From the NCBI GenBank assembly GCA_014607495.2, contig CP053148.1, positions 11,594,001 to 11,658,000 on the forward strand: a stretch of DNA of 64,000 nt, read 5' to 3'. Below are positions 11,134 to 23,016 of this stretch, piece by piece (the stretch's first letter is position 1; each line of letters starts with the position of its first letter). This stretch comes from Carposina sasakii. Its lineage: Eukaryota; Arthropoda; Insecta; Lepidoptera; Carposinidae. The notes under the pieces are model-generated. The model worked only from the letters and a program-made list of their open reading frames with translations, did no database searches and was not told the DNA's origin. The translations under genes were made by a program, and so were the position numbers.

Positions 11134-11289
11134 TGTGCATATTTATGTATGTTATGAAACTCCTTGTTGACATTAACTAACGGCAAAATCTTGGTCAGAC
11201 AACCTTCTATAGTACCAAGCTATGATTATTTCACCACGTTAGTAATCATTATCTATTTATTTCATGGCTGTGCCCTGATACTGGCCTAA

Positions 11290-11345
11290 ACTACATTGTA
11301 GTCTACTAGGTAGTCCCACGTGATAAGGGGCGAGCCTAACGCCGT
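11290..11345 (-). repeat. dispersed repeat family D2, fragment
   Basis: TAGTCCCACGTGATAAGGGG, CGAGCCTAACGCCGTTTTAC matches 19822-19868 (..GTCCCACGTGGCAAGAGATG..). The fuller version (46745-46935, opposite orientation) ends GGGATAATGGGTGTGAC plus a TATG tail, so D2 behaves like a LINE 3' end. Confidence 0.5.
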
Positions 11346-13101
11346 TTTACGAGAAATAGAAAGCCAGTTTAAATATAGTTTAAGTCATACCGGTTTACGG
11401 GGATGATTTTGGATGCATAAGGTGTTAGTCGATAGTCTATAAGGTCTTACTATGTTTATCATAATGTGAACATGACATTAAACGATTCTCCCCTAAGACA
11501 CATAAAGGTAAATTTACAAAAATATAACTGGTACAACTTTTATTCACATGACACAAGAAAACGTAAAAACTTAGAAAATCTTTATACAAATAATTTTAAA
11601 AGCTCCATCCGCTTTTACAATCTGATTCCAGATAATATTTTACCTACGTCCCTAAAATATAAAAATTGAAGGATGTATTGAAAGCACGGAAAAATGACAA
11701 CAAAAACATGAATCATGCCATAATTGGATCAGTCCGAGCTAGGACAATATCGCAGAACTAATAGAACTTCCACTCACGCAATCGGGAACAAAAACAATGC
11801 CTCCTAGATGAACGTGATCTAGTTGCATTCGAAATTTTTTTTAAATGAAAAATCCACATATCGTTGTGTACTCAGATTGTATCGGAAATTTTCGGAACGC
11901 TACAAAAGTAGCAGACATTTCGGGGACGCAGTGAGAGCATGGACTCGATTCTCGCATCCCTCGACAATCTCTACCACAATTCGTTTATCCATAGTTACGA
12001 GTATCATAAAATAAAATGGCGCATTTTTGATCGACCGATAATTTTTAAGGCGTGTGCTAGTTAGTACATACGTAACATACCTATACCGCACTTGAATTTT
12101 AGTTCTGATGACTCAAGATATTCTCACGTACTAGCCATTGATACGAGTACACTAAGTACAATAATATGTAAGTACAACCATTTTCTCACATATTATATGC
12201 ACATATCTCGAATTTAGAGATTTATGTCGAGGAATGCTAGAAACACGCCCAATATGACATTTACCTACACACTTGGAAAGTTAGAACCGAACGTCCGGCC
12301 CAAGAACCAGATTCAACAATGTCTTAATTTTTATTTAAAACGTTTCATTGTATCTCGATACAATGCAAATAAAATTGCTTCTTCCTTTCTATAGTAACAA
12401 TAAATTTGTGGAAGATTTATTCATTTGAACTGATTAAGTCTAAATTTATATAATTAAAAACAATATGGACACGTGACAATAAATTGATAGATAAATATAC
12501 AAAGGAAATTTAAGACGTTTTATTGGTTAAAAAGTAATGGACTATTGATTCAAAAGTTAATGAGGTCCCGAACCTACCCGCGAGTACCTAATAAATAAAA
12601 TACTCAATCGGGCCCACAGAATCAATCAGAGAAGCTGGAGGCTTTTGCGACATTTTAATTTAGCCGCACAGAAAATGGAATAACATTAGTCTAAATCAGA
12701 ACACGAGCAGGTCAGGCATCCATTAAATTAACCTTTAGTAGGCTGTGTTTTCCACGGGGAACCAGGTACATCTCATAATTAAGGTAGAACAAATTCTTCC
12801 CCACTTCCTCTATTTAGTTACCCCTGAGGGTCTCGGCTATTCCGGCCGCGGTTTACGTTCTACGAGCCGTTCTTTTTTTTTCGGGAAATGTTTCCGTGGA
12901 CGGGTGCACGCGAATACTGCCAAAGTTTTCCCGAAGCTAATAAGCAAGGCAGTGAAACGATATCGTACCTATGTTGCTGGAACAAGTGCCCTCTTTGAAT
13001 AATTTTGCTGTAACTTTGAATATTTTAAGTCCATCTAGATTCCAATAAAGTTTGTCGAATATTGATGTTGGCACAGAGTATTTAGTGGTAAATATAGATG
13101 A
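11346..13101. other. sequence with possible degraded retroelement frame
   Basis: No intact gene. The frame 11466-11669 reads ..YNFYSHDTRKRKNLENLYTN.. ..SSIRFYNLIPDNILP.. This loosely resembles the YxTRxRxxL .. xxxxxYNxLP pattern near the C-terminus of some LINE proteins, but the match is by eye only. Frames at 11823-12014 and 12745-13002 have no recognised motif. Confidence 0.35.
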
Positions 13102-13435
13102 TCCTTCTTTGCCACGGCTGTTCGTCTCTGGAATAAGCTTCCGCTGGAGATACGAGAGTCTTTTTCGGCAGCGGTTTTTAAGTCAAGGGTGCAGAAATAC
13201 CACACGACGCTACAAAATAAGACATAAGTAGTGTATATTGTGATTTGTCTTTGTCGGTGTAAGTAGTTCTTAAGTTATTTTATTTTTTATCAGTGTTATT
13301 CGTTTTTATTGTACGGCCCTAAGCTTTTCTCCAGTAAGTGGGTTAACTGGTAGAAAATGCTATATTGCGTTAAGTTCGCCCATGTACCAAAATTTTTTGT
13401 GTGTACAATAAAGTGTTTTATTATTATTATTATGA
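13102..13435 (+). pseudogene. LINE ORF2 C-terminus and 3' UTR
   Basis: Codons 13102-13224 read SFFATAVRLWNKLPLEIRES, then FSAAVFKSRVQKYHTTLQNK plus T, and stop TAA at 13225-13227. The FFxxAVRLWNxLPxxIR..FKxxxxxY signature marks the C-terminal end of Jockey/CR1-like LINE reverse transcriptases. About 200 bp of UTR-like sequence follows, with AATAAAG at about 13407 and a closing TTATTATTATTATTA repeat, consistent with a complete 3' end. The element is 5'-truncated just upstream, and no RT catalytic motif remains. Confidence 0.65.
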
Positions 13436-14634
13436 TCATAATAATGGCATATATCAACTTATTTACAAAAACTTGGGATGGTAAGTAAGTGTGCATATAG
13501 TTTTGTTTATCAGTATAGCTTTAGCTGAGCATTAAGCAATAGTAATGTTTCTTTCTACAATACTCAACATAAAAATATTTCTTAATCTTACCTACCATAA
13601 TAGAAATAAACCATGCCATGTTCTAACGAATTTATCTCCATTTGTATAAATATCTTTACCGTATTTATCTTTCCATATAAGGGTAAAAAAATATTTAGAG
13701 ACTATAATGATATTAATTTTTGCTGCCAGTGCAATAATTTCAACTTCAATCTCGTAGCTCTGTCTGCGTCATATACACCGAAGAGAAATAAGTGAAAAAC
13801 AAGTGAAACATTTACAGTGGAAACAGTTGGAAGTTTTAATAAATTCTTGCGAACGTTCCCACGGTCCCCGACGGCCAACTTTCAAATTTGCCCTACTTTA
13901 CGATTTTTTGTGGATCCAAAAGAGTTCTGAAGTTATGACAAGAATGACAAGGGTTGCCTTTACCTCTAAGGATGGCCGCGGTGCCTAAGTAGTATTAACT
14001 CATTAAGGTTCCCCGCTCAAGACGAAACTGCTAACTTCAAACACGAACGAAGAGTGGGCCACATTTTTTCAACTACTTAGTCACTTTCTTTAAGAATCTC
14101 GGTTTGGTATATTTTCAAATAATAATAAAGTTTACTTGCGGATGATTGAAAACGGCGCGAGAGGTCGCAGCCCGTAAGTTCGCAATAAAATCGAACTAAG
14201 ATTCTATGCTTCAGTGAGTTAGGCAGCCGTTGCCGATTCGTTGAATTTGCTAATTTTCATAGTAAATTAATTAAAATTCATCAAGCGAGACCGACAAATC
14301 TGCTCCTGACAGTCCGGGTATGGCGGAGCGCTGCGGTCGCGGCGGAACACTCCTTTGTCATCGATGTCTCATCTACCTTATACTCGTACTTTTAATATAA
14401 CCATTTCAATTTGGCTTCTTCACATAAGAGTTTTTTAAAGAATTTGACCGTGTAATTATTTTTATTTTGGGACCCCATCATCGTCAAATTAGATACACAA
14501 AATCTAAGGTACGATCATTTAATGGCATTTCATTTCAGACTGGCCGCTAAAACAATCTATTACCTTATACTCATATACCCGTAACTGTAAAAGTAAATCT
14601 TGTTACTAGTTTCATAATATATATACCTATAGGC
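13436..14634. other. AT-rich sequence, one GC-rich patch
   Basis: No gene. At 14310-14350 the stretch GGTATGGCGGAGCGCTGCGG, TCGCGGCGG stands out in composition but has no second copy or motif. Confidence 0.5.
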
Positions 14635-14812
14635 TGTGTTCCCGAAATGGGATAACTAGAACTGCAGGATCATGAGAGGGATCCGACAGACACGTTCAGC
14701 ATAGCGAGGACAAATTTTAATGACAACTTGCTAGCTCGCCGAGTTCCTGACAAGCACGGAAGGAAATGCAGCTGATGTATTCTAGTAAAGCCCCGCATCA
14801 GCACGGGTTACG
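14635..14812 (+). repeat. dispersed repeat family D1, near-complete copy
   Basis: GCTGTGTTCCCGAAATGGGA, GAACTGCAGGATCATGAGAG, CGTTCAGCATAGCGAGGAC, GACAACTTGCTAGCTCG, AATGCAGCTGATGTATTCTA, CCCCGCATCAGCACGGG in order. Copies or pieces: 11070-11133 (-), 17389-17452 (+), 22905-23016 (-), 48250-48420 (+), 53253-53465 (+), 59530-59650 (-). There are no TIRs and no coding frame. The family type is unknown to me. Confidence 0.65.
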
Positions 14813-15562
14813 AGATAATAAAAATAATAATAAAAATAAGAATAAGATTGGTAGCACACATAAAGGAGTTTCAAATCAAATGATAATAATTAATGGCAAC
14901 CTAAACTTTTCTTGTAAAATAAAAATTGTGACGGCTTCGTAATAAAACCGTTTGTCTCAAAATCGGCACCCGTTCCCCTAACCTTAACCTTCAAATTATT
15001 GATTATACATTATTGCATCGGTCACCCCTGCCAAAAGCGTGGATTTCCCCTCTGCGAACCCCCTAATGCATTATTAAAATGCAAGAAGGGTGCCTTCCCT
15101 TAATGCAACCTATTTCAAAGAAACATTGTAGTTAGGTGGGTATTCTATAGGTATCTTACAAATACGTTTTCGACCACAGATCGAATAATAGGTTATAGGT
15201 ATACAACTATTAAGCCTTACATACCCCCATCATCTCGATTTCTGATGCCTGTAGGTAAATATGTAAAAGCAAATTAACACATATTCTAAATTTCACTCTC
15301 CACTAACAGAGTATTTTTCAGTTTTCCGTTCTTATTTCAGTTCCAGGAACAGTTACACAACAAACTCAGTTAATCTTGAACAGAGATTGAAAACGAGAAA
15401 TGAAAGCTCCAAAACCGCTTGCAGATGGTACAAAGGGTTGCATGAATTTCAGTTTAGAATAACGTTTAATTAAAATATGTTGTTTATTTAACTTCTAGTC
15501 GCATTTAAAACATACAATGAATGCTAGAGTTTCTTTGATAACTGAACTACTAACTAGCGACA
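14813..15562. other. AT-rich sequence
   Basis: Contains an A/T-rich AATAAT-type stretch at 14817-14848; otherwise nothing supported. Confidence 0.5.
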
Positions 15563-15866
15563 GGGGGTCTACTCTGAAATGCCGCTTTCTAATCTTTCGG
15601 TCCGACCGAAGCCCGACCGAATCGAAGCCTTCGACCCTACTACGAAATTGCTTCGAATGTTCACAACTCATTCAGAACCCTAGAGAATAATTCACATTGA
15701 CTAATACTTATTTATATTTAATATTTAGCTTTCTGTAGGTATTATCTAGCCTTATATCTGTCAAATAGAGTTCGATCGGACCGAATGAAAAAACGGCGCG
15801 ACTGACCCGATCGAAGGAAGTTGGTAGTAGGAAACTTCGTTTAACGTCACATCAGAGTAGACCCCC
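15563..15866. mobile_element. MITE with 15-bp perfect TIRs
   Basis: Starts GGGGGTCTACTCTGA and ends with its exact complement TCAGAGTAGACCCCC. The interior is rich in TCGGTCCGACCGAAGCC / GTTCGATCGGACCGAATG type motifs that are partly inverted. It has no open frame. The target duplication is unclear. No second copy is in the window. Confidence 0.75.
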
Positions 15867-16130
15867 AGTTTCTACGAGACTTTGATAGAATTCTCACATG
15901 GATGAAGTTATCTCTATTTAAAAAACTTTCGACATTTTGTTTAGAGCCTGAAGTTTTCTATGAGCTTCACACTGTAGCTTGGTTGTAACTTATTTTAGGC
16001 ACTCGGGTTAGTTACGGTAATGTTTTGGTTGAGTGTGATTGTTTAATTCAATGGTTAATGATACTAAGGCCGCCTCTTGACTTTTATAATATTGAGCAGA
16101 GTATTGGTGTTTCGGAACATTTTAAATGAT

Positions 16131-16194
16131 ATTGGTAGAATATACAAATCAAGCCGTAGGTTAACTTACGGTTTGATTTGTATATTCTACCAAT
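16131..16194. repeat. 64-nt gapless near-perfect palindrome
   Basis: ATTGGTAGAATATACAAATC.. reads outward from GTTAAC to ..GATTTGTATATTCTACCAAT. The two 32-nt halves agree at 30 positions with no spacer. Both mismatches would be G.U pairs in a transcript. The MITE at 16197 begins two bases later. Confidence 0.9.
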
Positions 16195-16196
16195 AG

Positions 16197-16336
16197 GGTC
16201 GATTCCGGTAGTCACACCTAAACCTAATCTTAGTCAGGTCTATCTCTCTCCGTTTTTAACATAAATGGCTAAGAGAGAAAAGGACAGGTAGGACTAAATT
16301 TACGTTTAAGTTTAAGTGTGACCGCCGGCATCGACC
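16197..16336. mobile_element. palindromic MITE family M4, copy 1
   Basis: Left end GGTCGATTCCGGTAGTCACA and right end complement GGTCGATGCCGGCGGTCACA form TIRs extending into CCTAAACCTAA / CTTAAACTTAA. The middle contains AAATGGCTAAGAGAGAAAAG. A second copy in reverse orientation lies at 62310-62451 and shares TTTATGTTAAGAACGGAGAG and CTAAGATTAGG. Confidence 0.75.
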
Positions 16337-17388
16337 ATAATTATCTACATTCAATTTAGTCCACATATGAAATATTTCAGTGGTCCACTGTGACCCAATA
16401 TGAAATGATTCACTGTGACCTAATCGCGGTTCTGACATAATAATGTAATAAATAAAATAAACTATCTATCATACAGACAAACTAACATAGTTTACATAGT
16501 ATTTAGAATGTTACAAGCGTATGAAAAAAATAAAAACAAATTCACTAATATGTAAAACAAATTTTCAACCACGTGAAAAAATACATTCGTTACTTTTTGG
16601 TGAGAGGAGTCTGGCAGCGGGATTTCCCGGTTTGACACTGTGTAAACGACTCGTATGTTGGAAGGGGAAATAGATTGGCGGCAAGAAACACTTTTCAGTG
16701 TGTGTATAAGCATAACACATTCTGAGTTATAGTGGATTATCCACTGTACCCCGTGATCTACAGTTACCCACTCTCCCCTACACATGTGACTTGCATTTGT
16801 ATGTTTAGTTATTACTTAACAATAACTTATTGGTTGGAAATATATTTATTAATGTTTATTCTACACATAATTTTGTGTAGGTACAATAAATAATTAGAAT
16901 AGAAAATCATAAATACTTATAAATATTATATTACCTTGAACTTGAAATATATTTCAAACTATATAGATACGACAGCTGCAAACGTAAAACACAGGACTTT
17001 TGAGCACCTTTCCCGATGCGCCCTTTGGGTATAGAAGGGATCTCTGGACTTTAGATTAATCGAGGGGAGTTTTGAAAAGGGGACCTAGATTTATAAAATC
17101 TCCTATACCTACCTACATACGCAGCTTTAGGTACCTACTCGTATCCGTCCAGCTGCAAGGTTATTATTTCTTTGTTTGTGTCCCCAGCAATACTGAACCC
17201 CTGTGTTTTAAATTAAACTCTTTATAGTTGAAGGATTAAAATATGTTTTTTATTATTTTTACAGGATAATACTTCAAAGCTTATACGTAGCTATAAAAGT
17301 AGACCAGTATTCTATAATCACGTAAAATGGATCATTTACAGGACATAGGTATATCATTCCATGGTTTTTCCTTGTATAATATTGAAAA
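16337..17388. other. AT-rich sequence
   Basis: No supported gene. The 97-codon minus-strand frame (16492-16785) has no recognisable motif. Confidence 0.5.
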
Positions 17389-17452
17389 TACGGCTGAATT
17401 CCCGTAATGGGACAGAACTGCAGAATCATAAAGGAGATACCACATAATGACA
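17389..17452 (+). repeat. dispersed repeat family D1, fragment
   Basis: TACGGCTGAATTCCCGTAAT, GGGACAGAACTGCAGAATCA, TAAAGGAGATACCAC matches the 5' part of the D1 copy at 14635. Confidence 0.6.
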
Positions 17453-19024
17453 ACCATTTATTGGTAGTTGCCCATAGTAAGTAGATTTTGAATATAGATA
17501 TTGTTCCGTACCAGAACAGTAATTTTAATTTGGAATAACGTAACACAATCTGGAAATATACGTTCCGAGTAGTTTTAATTAAATCTTTCTCCTCCTGCAC
17601 AAGTAGCATGACCTGAGAAACACGATATGATAAACCGGTTTATCGACATTTAGCCTGTAAAAATTATGATAGATATAGCCGCCATATTAAATTTTGTATA
17701 GAGACGATACGATATCCACGGTGCGTGGTCATGCTAGGGGGACTGGACTTCGTACTAGTGATACCGGTGTATAATTGTGTGATTTTTTTGACTGAAATAT
17801 CTTCTTGTGACCTGTGCCCATCGCCCTATCACCCCTGAGCGTCACCATCCTCGTGCGTGGTTCCATCGGTTGAAGGGTGGGTCGCTGGACCCAAATTCAA
17901 ATTCTTTATTGCGTGCTACATTGGGTACAAAGACCCAGTCCAATATTGTACAGATATACAATGTCTGATAAATAGCAATGAATGAAAGAAAGCAATGATA
18001 AAACATGACATGCCAAGCCTCATGACGGCCACAACGAGAACTTTATCGACTGCGATTTTATTTTTGAAGGGGTGAGCAATCAACCAAATGAATTAACGGA
18101 CATTGGAAAATACGGAGTCGGGAAACAGAAGAGATTGTTTAATAATTTTTAACGAATTTTATATTAGTTCATGCATGTTATGTAGATACCTCTGCAATGA
18201 AGCGTTAAGATATGAGAATTTGAATTGATAATATTATTAAGTAGTTCAACTGCATTTCCGTACCATAATAGGGCATTGCTTTTATTTTGCAGGTGATATG
18301 CTTATGCTGCTTATAGCGGTGTCTCTCATCCACAAAGGAAACGATTCTGCTTCGAAACCTAAACTAACTAAATAGGTGCGACTAAAGTAGTTCCAGAAGT
18401 AACAACACAAAAGTTTATTACAGAAACAAAATATAAAATAATATTTAGGTAACATAAAAATAATTACTTATTATACAATTGCTCTGCTCCATTTCACACA
18501 CCACACCATAACGAAATAGGACGGCCAAACTTCGAAACAAGTTTGGGTTTACAAATGAAATGTTTTAATTGTTCCTATATACCTAGATATGAGACTGTTT
18601 AATAAAAGTATTTAAAAAATTCTTAAAAATTCATCAAGGCTAAAATGCTGGAAAATTCATTTAGTCTACGCTATTTCCTTCATGCGAGATGCAAGAACGG
18701 CAAATATACCGATAATTACGGTTTAGGTAAGTTACACACGGTAGTTTTATTAATTACTTAGATAATACTTAGGCCTCAGTTTGAAATAAGTATGAGAAAC
18801 GAGCTGCAACTGTAAACTTAAGTAAAGTTTTCAGATTTAAAACTAAACTTTTAAACTTCCGGGTAAAATGAAAATCCACTTCGTCATTCTAAATCTTCTC
18901 GTTGCAATGAAAGTGTACATTTTACAGTTGAAGAATTTATTGAAAGAAAATATATCTGTTAAGTTCGAAACTTTTAGCAGATGCAAATCTTAAGGGATTT
19001 ATTATGTATTGGTTGTATTTTATA
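17453..19024. other. AT-rich sequence
   Basis: No gene. CAAATTCAAATTCTTTATTG at 17891-17911 is the complement of an AATAAAGAATTTGAATTTG ending of the sort seen at LINE 3' ends; no coding part accompanies it. The 111-codon minus-strand frame at 17274-17609 overlaps repeat D1 and is unlikely to be real. Confidence 0.45.
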
Positions 19025-19259
19025 CTAGTGGACGCCCACGATTTCGTGTGCGTGTGGACTACAGAAAAAATAAAATGTTGAAATTATCCGGGATAAAAAT
19101 ATTTTCCCGGAATAAAAAGTAGCCTGTGTGTTAATCCATGATGTCAGATAACTCCATACCAAATTTTATTAATATCGCTCCAGCCGTTTTTACGTGAAAG
19201 GGTAACAAACATCCATCCATCCATGCTCACAAACTTTCGCGTTTATAATATTAGTAGGA
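19025..19259 (-). mobile_element. short non-autonomous Helitron
   Basis: Minus strand: TCCTACTAATATTATAAACG..GGGCGTCCACTAG, with A and T flanks. It is collinear with the copy at 5509-5747, including AAAACGGCTGGAGCGATATT and TACTTTTTATTCCGGG. A CATCCATCCATC stretch lies near the 5' end of the element. Confidence 0.75.
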
Positions 19260-19754
19260 TTAAAAAGCCATGTCAACGAGTACTAACTTTATTACTAGAT
19301 ACCTACTATTTATAGTCGCTCAGATTTGTTTGGAGTACACTTTAACATTTTTATTCCACGATTATTTGCTAAACTAAAATAAATAAAAAAAGGTTTCCAG
19401 GAATCATCAGAATTTTCGTATAAAAATACATTACAAGCTTGTAAAAACAGCAAAAATACACAGCTAAAAACAACAACTTTAATTACTGGAATCTCTCTAC
19501 TTTTGCGCAACATTTTGTTATAATTTTCCCTACGCTATAGGGTACCTATACAGTTAGTATAGCTTTGTAATTTATTATCTTAATAGGCAACAATGTAGTC
19601 ATAGATCTGGCACGGAGTAGGTAAAGCACAAACATAGTAGGTGCCATTACCGTCCGCTCGCTGTCCATACCAACCAAGTTTTATTTTACTCTGTATGTAA
19701 GAACATACAATGTTTCGAGTTTCTTAAAATAACATATATACATACATGTAGTCA

Positions 19755-19870
19755 CACCCATTATCCCTCAAAGAAATTGGACAGAAATGTGCGAAATACA
19801 CACCCACTTTTCACCAGATAGCCTATGAAGTCCCACGTGGCAAGAGATGAGCCTACCGCCGTTTTACGTC
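19755..19870 (-). repeat. dispersed repeat family D2, LINE-like 3' end
   Basis: Minus strand: GTAAAACGGCGGTAGGCTCA, AAAAGTGGGTGTGTATTTCG, GGGATAATGGGTGTGACTAC, then ATGTATGTAT. Fuller plus-strand relative at 46745-46935. Confidence 0.5.
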
Positions 19871-20310
19871 AGGTAGCCTATTTGAAGAATAGAGCTGGTG
19901 ATGTCTCTACCTTTATCAAGTTTTAGAGGAAGACAGCGTCCAAATTTATCCTTCAAATAGCCAATAAAACAATTGAAAAACATCGCCCCAAACAAAAAGG
20001 CACAGAGTTTGTTATGTACATATTTTCAATTTAAATTCTGAAAGTCTATTTCTTGGCCGTTTATGAGAAATGAAACGGAAACGTGGCTTTATTTAAAGCC
20101 TGGCAATGATTTAGCAAATTTGAAAAAGCTTTATTGAATTGGATCCTATCACGTCGAAATATGGCAAAAGTAACTTAGTTCTGAGCGATCGTTTATCATA
20201 ATACAGATCACGTTACGAATACAAATTGTTTTGATGTAAAATTAACTTCCTGATTCATAAACTTTCATTTACCTATAGGTAGGTATACAATAAATGTCTG
20301 TTCGTTGGTA
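19871..20310. other. AT-rich sequence
   Basis: Nothing supported. Confidence 0.5.
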
Positions 20311-20513
20311 ACCGTATGGTGTCTGCAGAATTGCACCACCCCATGTCTGCCCGTTGATCCCCGGGAGCTGCGCAGCAGCGCTTACCGTTGTGGCAACATG
20401 TCCGAAAGTCCGCATGCCTAGCGTGGTCACTATAAGCAAAAACTCCACATTGAAGTAGTATTATGGCGTGCCTTGAGAGAGGCCTACGTCCATCAGTTGA
20501 CCGCAATAGGCTC
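20311..20513 (+). repeat. SINE-like element with RTE 3' end, copy 2
   Basis: Same architecture as 4450-4683: CCGTATGGTGTCTGCAGAAT, CATGTCTGCCCGTTGATCC, GGAGCTGCGCAGCAGCGC, AACATGTCCGAAAGTCC, ending GAGGCCTACGTCCATCAGTT, GACCGCAATAGGC. The open minus-strand frame across it is incidental. Confidence 0.6.
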
Positions 20514-21165
20514 GGATCGGTACCACTGAGCTGGCTTTAGTCAACTATGTAGGTAGGTAGAGTCGTAGGTAGCTAAGCGTAAACCTAGTTAATTTTTTTC
20601 ATTTTCGTGTAGCCTTAAAATAATGTTCAGTTTTACAATAAAGAATCCTAACTACAATCAATAAGGGGAAAGAACATTGTGGGAGGTCATAATTATGCTC
20701 AAGATATTATTCCAATCTTTATGCCTTTGATATATCGACAGAAATAACTTTAATTATTATACTCATTTGTTCAACTAATCCCTCTGTGGTCGTGTGGTAG
20801 CCTCGGGGATTTATTGTTACCTATTTACAAGGGTCCACCGGAACCACGGATTAGGTAATGTAACGGTCAGCGTCGAGGCCCGACGACGTGATACTGCTAC
20901 TTTATACATCATATGATGTTCGTATGTTTAGGTAACGAGTACATTATCTCGGCTCTACATTAGTGCCACAGCGACTAAAGTTAAATACTACAATTTAAAA
21001 ATTATATTTGACATCATAATATAGGGAGAATCTTTCAAATTTAGACGGTGTTTAGCTTAAACCATTTTTAAATACGTTGGTAAATAAAAAGCAATACGGC
21101 ATGTCTACTTTTCTCGTATATTTTTTTATTTAGCAGTTATACTAGTTAGTATACAGAGTATAAGT
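20514..21165. other. AT-rich sequence with a weak tRNA-like motif
   Basis: CTCTGTGGTCGTGTGGTAGC at 20783 resembles a tRNA-derived box A region, but no convincing box B follows, so no tRNA or SINE is called. Confidence 0.35.
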
Positions 21166-21486
21166 GACAGCCAGGCAAATAATATAGATCTGTTGATTTC
21201 AGACCATAATTATTTAAACCTATGAAAATTTCTCAGTAAATTTCTAAATCTTCCGACTTTTTGAATTTTTAGGACTATAATTTGTAGTTCGTTTAATTGG
21301 GCCCTGGATAATACCTTGAGAACAATATTTTTAATAACTCATCATAATCAAATAAATAGTAGCGCTAAAATAATTTTTAAAATAACAACTCACAAGTGAT
21401 CTTTAAAAAAAACAGTAAAGTACTTATAACAATACAACCGATAGCCCATTTAGTGAGTCAGAAAGCAAACATTGCGAATGTCAAAT
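21166..21486 (-). mobile_element. MITE family M3, copy with one TIR
   Basis: Begins GACAGCCAGGCAAATAATAT with TTTCAGACCATAATTATTT, as in the right half of the complete copy at 50105-50523 read in reverse. It extends to CAGAAAGCAAACATTGCG. The distal TIR has decayed. Confidence 0.6.
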
Positions 21487-22155
21487 TAATAATGCATTAC
21501 CATCTTTGCATACTCCCTTAACTTTATAGAGGAAGAAAACCTATATTTACTCATGAAACCTAGTTAAATCGATAGAGCAGAACTGTTCTAGGTTTCCTAA
21601 GCCTTGTCGGTCTGAAATAATTAAATTCAGTGTCAAATGCATTATTTTTGAAGCCTGACCTCCATTTGTTGGGCTCGTGTAAGGTTTAGCAGATTTTGTC
21701 TAAGAATACTCTTGATTTCTATTGTCTGTCTGTAAAATATTTTCATTTTTAATTTTCCTGGAATATTAACTACTTTTTAGGTATAATATCGATGATTAAA
21801 ATGAAATATAAAAAGCAGACCTTATTATTATGTTAAAACTTATTATTATGTCAAAATATAAAAAGAAGCCATATGATGATTTAGACATATGAGTATGATT
21901 GATTTGTTGTTATATTTGCTCATATTGAAGACCAAGATTCACTCTCAAGCCTGAGAAAAGATAACTCAACTCTCGGTTTGGGACAGCAGACAGTTGAATC
22001 TGCATTGCAATTTTTGTTGGCAACAGGAGTTGCCAACTGATCAACTGTCACATGGAGCAACTTCATTTCGGTCAAGCTCACTCCAATGAAATAAATAACA
22101 AAAAGAGGTTTACGAACTACTACTTTACGAACTACTACGACTATAATCCTCTATA
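21487..22155. other. AT-rich sequence
   Basis: No supported feature. Confidence 0.5.
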
Positions 22156-22516
22156 CATGGTGATTTTTGGTCGTCAACGTTCCCGAAAACTACGGAATCT
22201 CCTCATAATTTTTCTCCATGGAAGCATAGTCTGGTTTCCAAAATATTAGGATCCAAAGTTGAGTAAATAGACTGCGTTTTTCTGCATAAATACACATTAA
22301 AGCGTGTAGCAAGATTTTTTCCCGAGAAATAATTAATATCTGTCTATGAAAAAACTACCATAAACACTGGACACTATAAATTTCGCCCGATCAAGTAATT
22401 TAAAAAAAAAATCTAAAAAATTTACATCGTTTCCCAGCATTTTTTGGCATCAACTTACTTTATTTGATGTATAGAGTACGTATCCTTCGTTAAGGGTGGC
22501 GACAAAAAACATCCTG
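22156..22516 (+). mobile_element. M1 MITE, copy 2
   Basis: CATGGTGATTTTTGGTCGTC..AACATCCTG. TA precedes it; the base pair after it is TG rather than TA, so one target duplication has mutated. It lacks about 20 bp around the CTCCTCATCATCACG and ACCTGGGAAGTG landmarks present in other copies. Confidence 0.75.
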
Positions 22517-22904
22517 TGGAGAAAAATATTACATAAGAAATAGACTAGGCACGCAATTAATTGTAACATTTATGAAAGAACTGAAATAACCATATTTTTA
22601 TATTATTCAAAGTTATCTAACGCTTTTAACAGCCACGAGAGGAAAATAAACGTAGAATACATTCCACTGAATGCATTTTAAAAATAAATTTAACATTTAA
22701 AAGAGCGGGTAAAAATGAGCATAAAGTGCGAAGCCGCTTGCATCCACAGTTAGGTATGTGATGGAGATAAGAACGCTAAAATATGGCGCGAAGCATTTCA
22801 TCTCTTATTGCACGATAGCCCCTATGTATATACCTTCGGGTACCGTATGCAAGTATATAACTATTAATTTTAACCACATATAGAATGTTGAACTCGAGTA
22901 TTCT
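22517..22904. other. AT-rich sequence
   Basis: No supported feature. Confidence 0.5.
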
Positions 22905-23016
22905 CTCAGGCGATACGCTAGCAACTTGTCACTGATCATTTACATCTGTCCCTGCCATATTTAACGTGACGGTAGGATCTCCTTTAAGACCTGGCTGCTT
23001 CTTTCGGAAACACAGT
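22905..23016 (-). repeat. dispersed repeat family D1, partial copy
   Basis: Minus strand: ACGACTGTGTTTCCGAAAGA, AAAGGAGATCCTACCGTCAC, AAATGATCAGTGACAAGTTG, then CTAGCGTATCGCCTGAGAGA. Collinear with the copy at 48250. Confidence 0.6.

Noticed and set aside
10839..11186. 115-codon minus-strand frame
   Set aside because: It crosses the dispersed repeat D1 and is not open in other D1 copies.
11823..12014. Possible transposase remnant
   Set aside because: A YSDC-like phrase in one frame tempted an assignment, but frames are broken and no second motif supports it.
17274..17609. 111-codon minus-strand frame
   Set aside because: It also overlaps a D1 fragment; no motif and no supporting context.
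20783..20810. Another tRNA-derived SINE head
   Set aside because: Only a box A-like phrase is visible; no box B or shared body follows.
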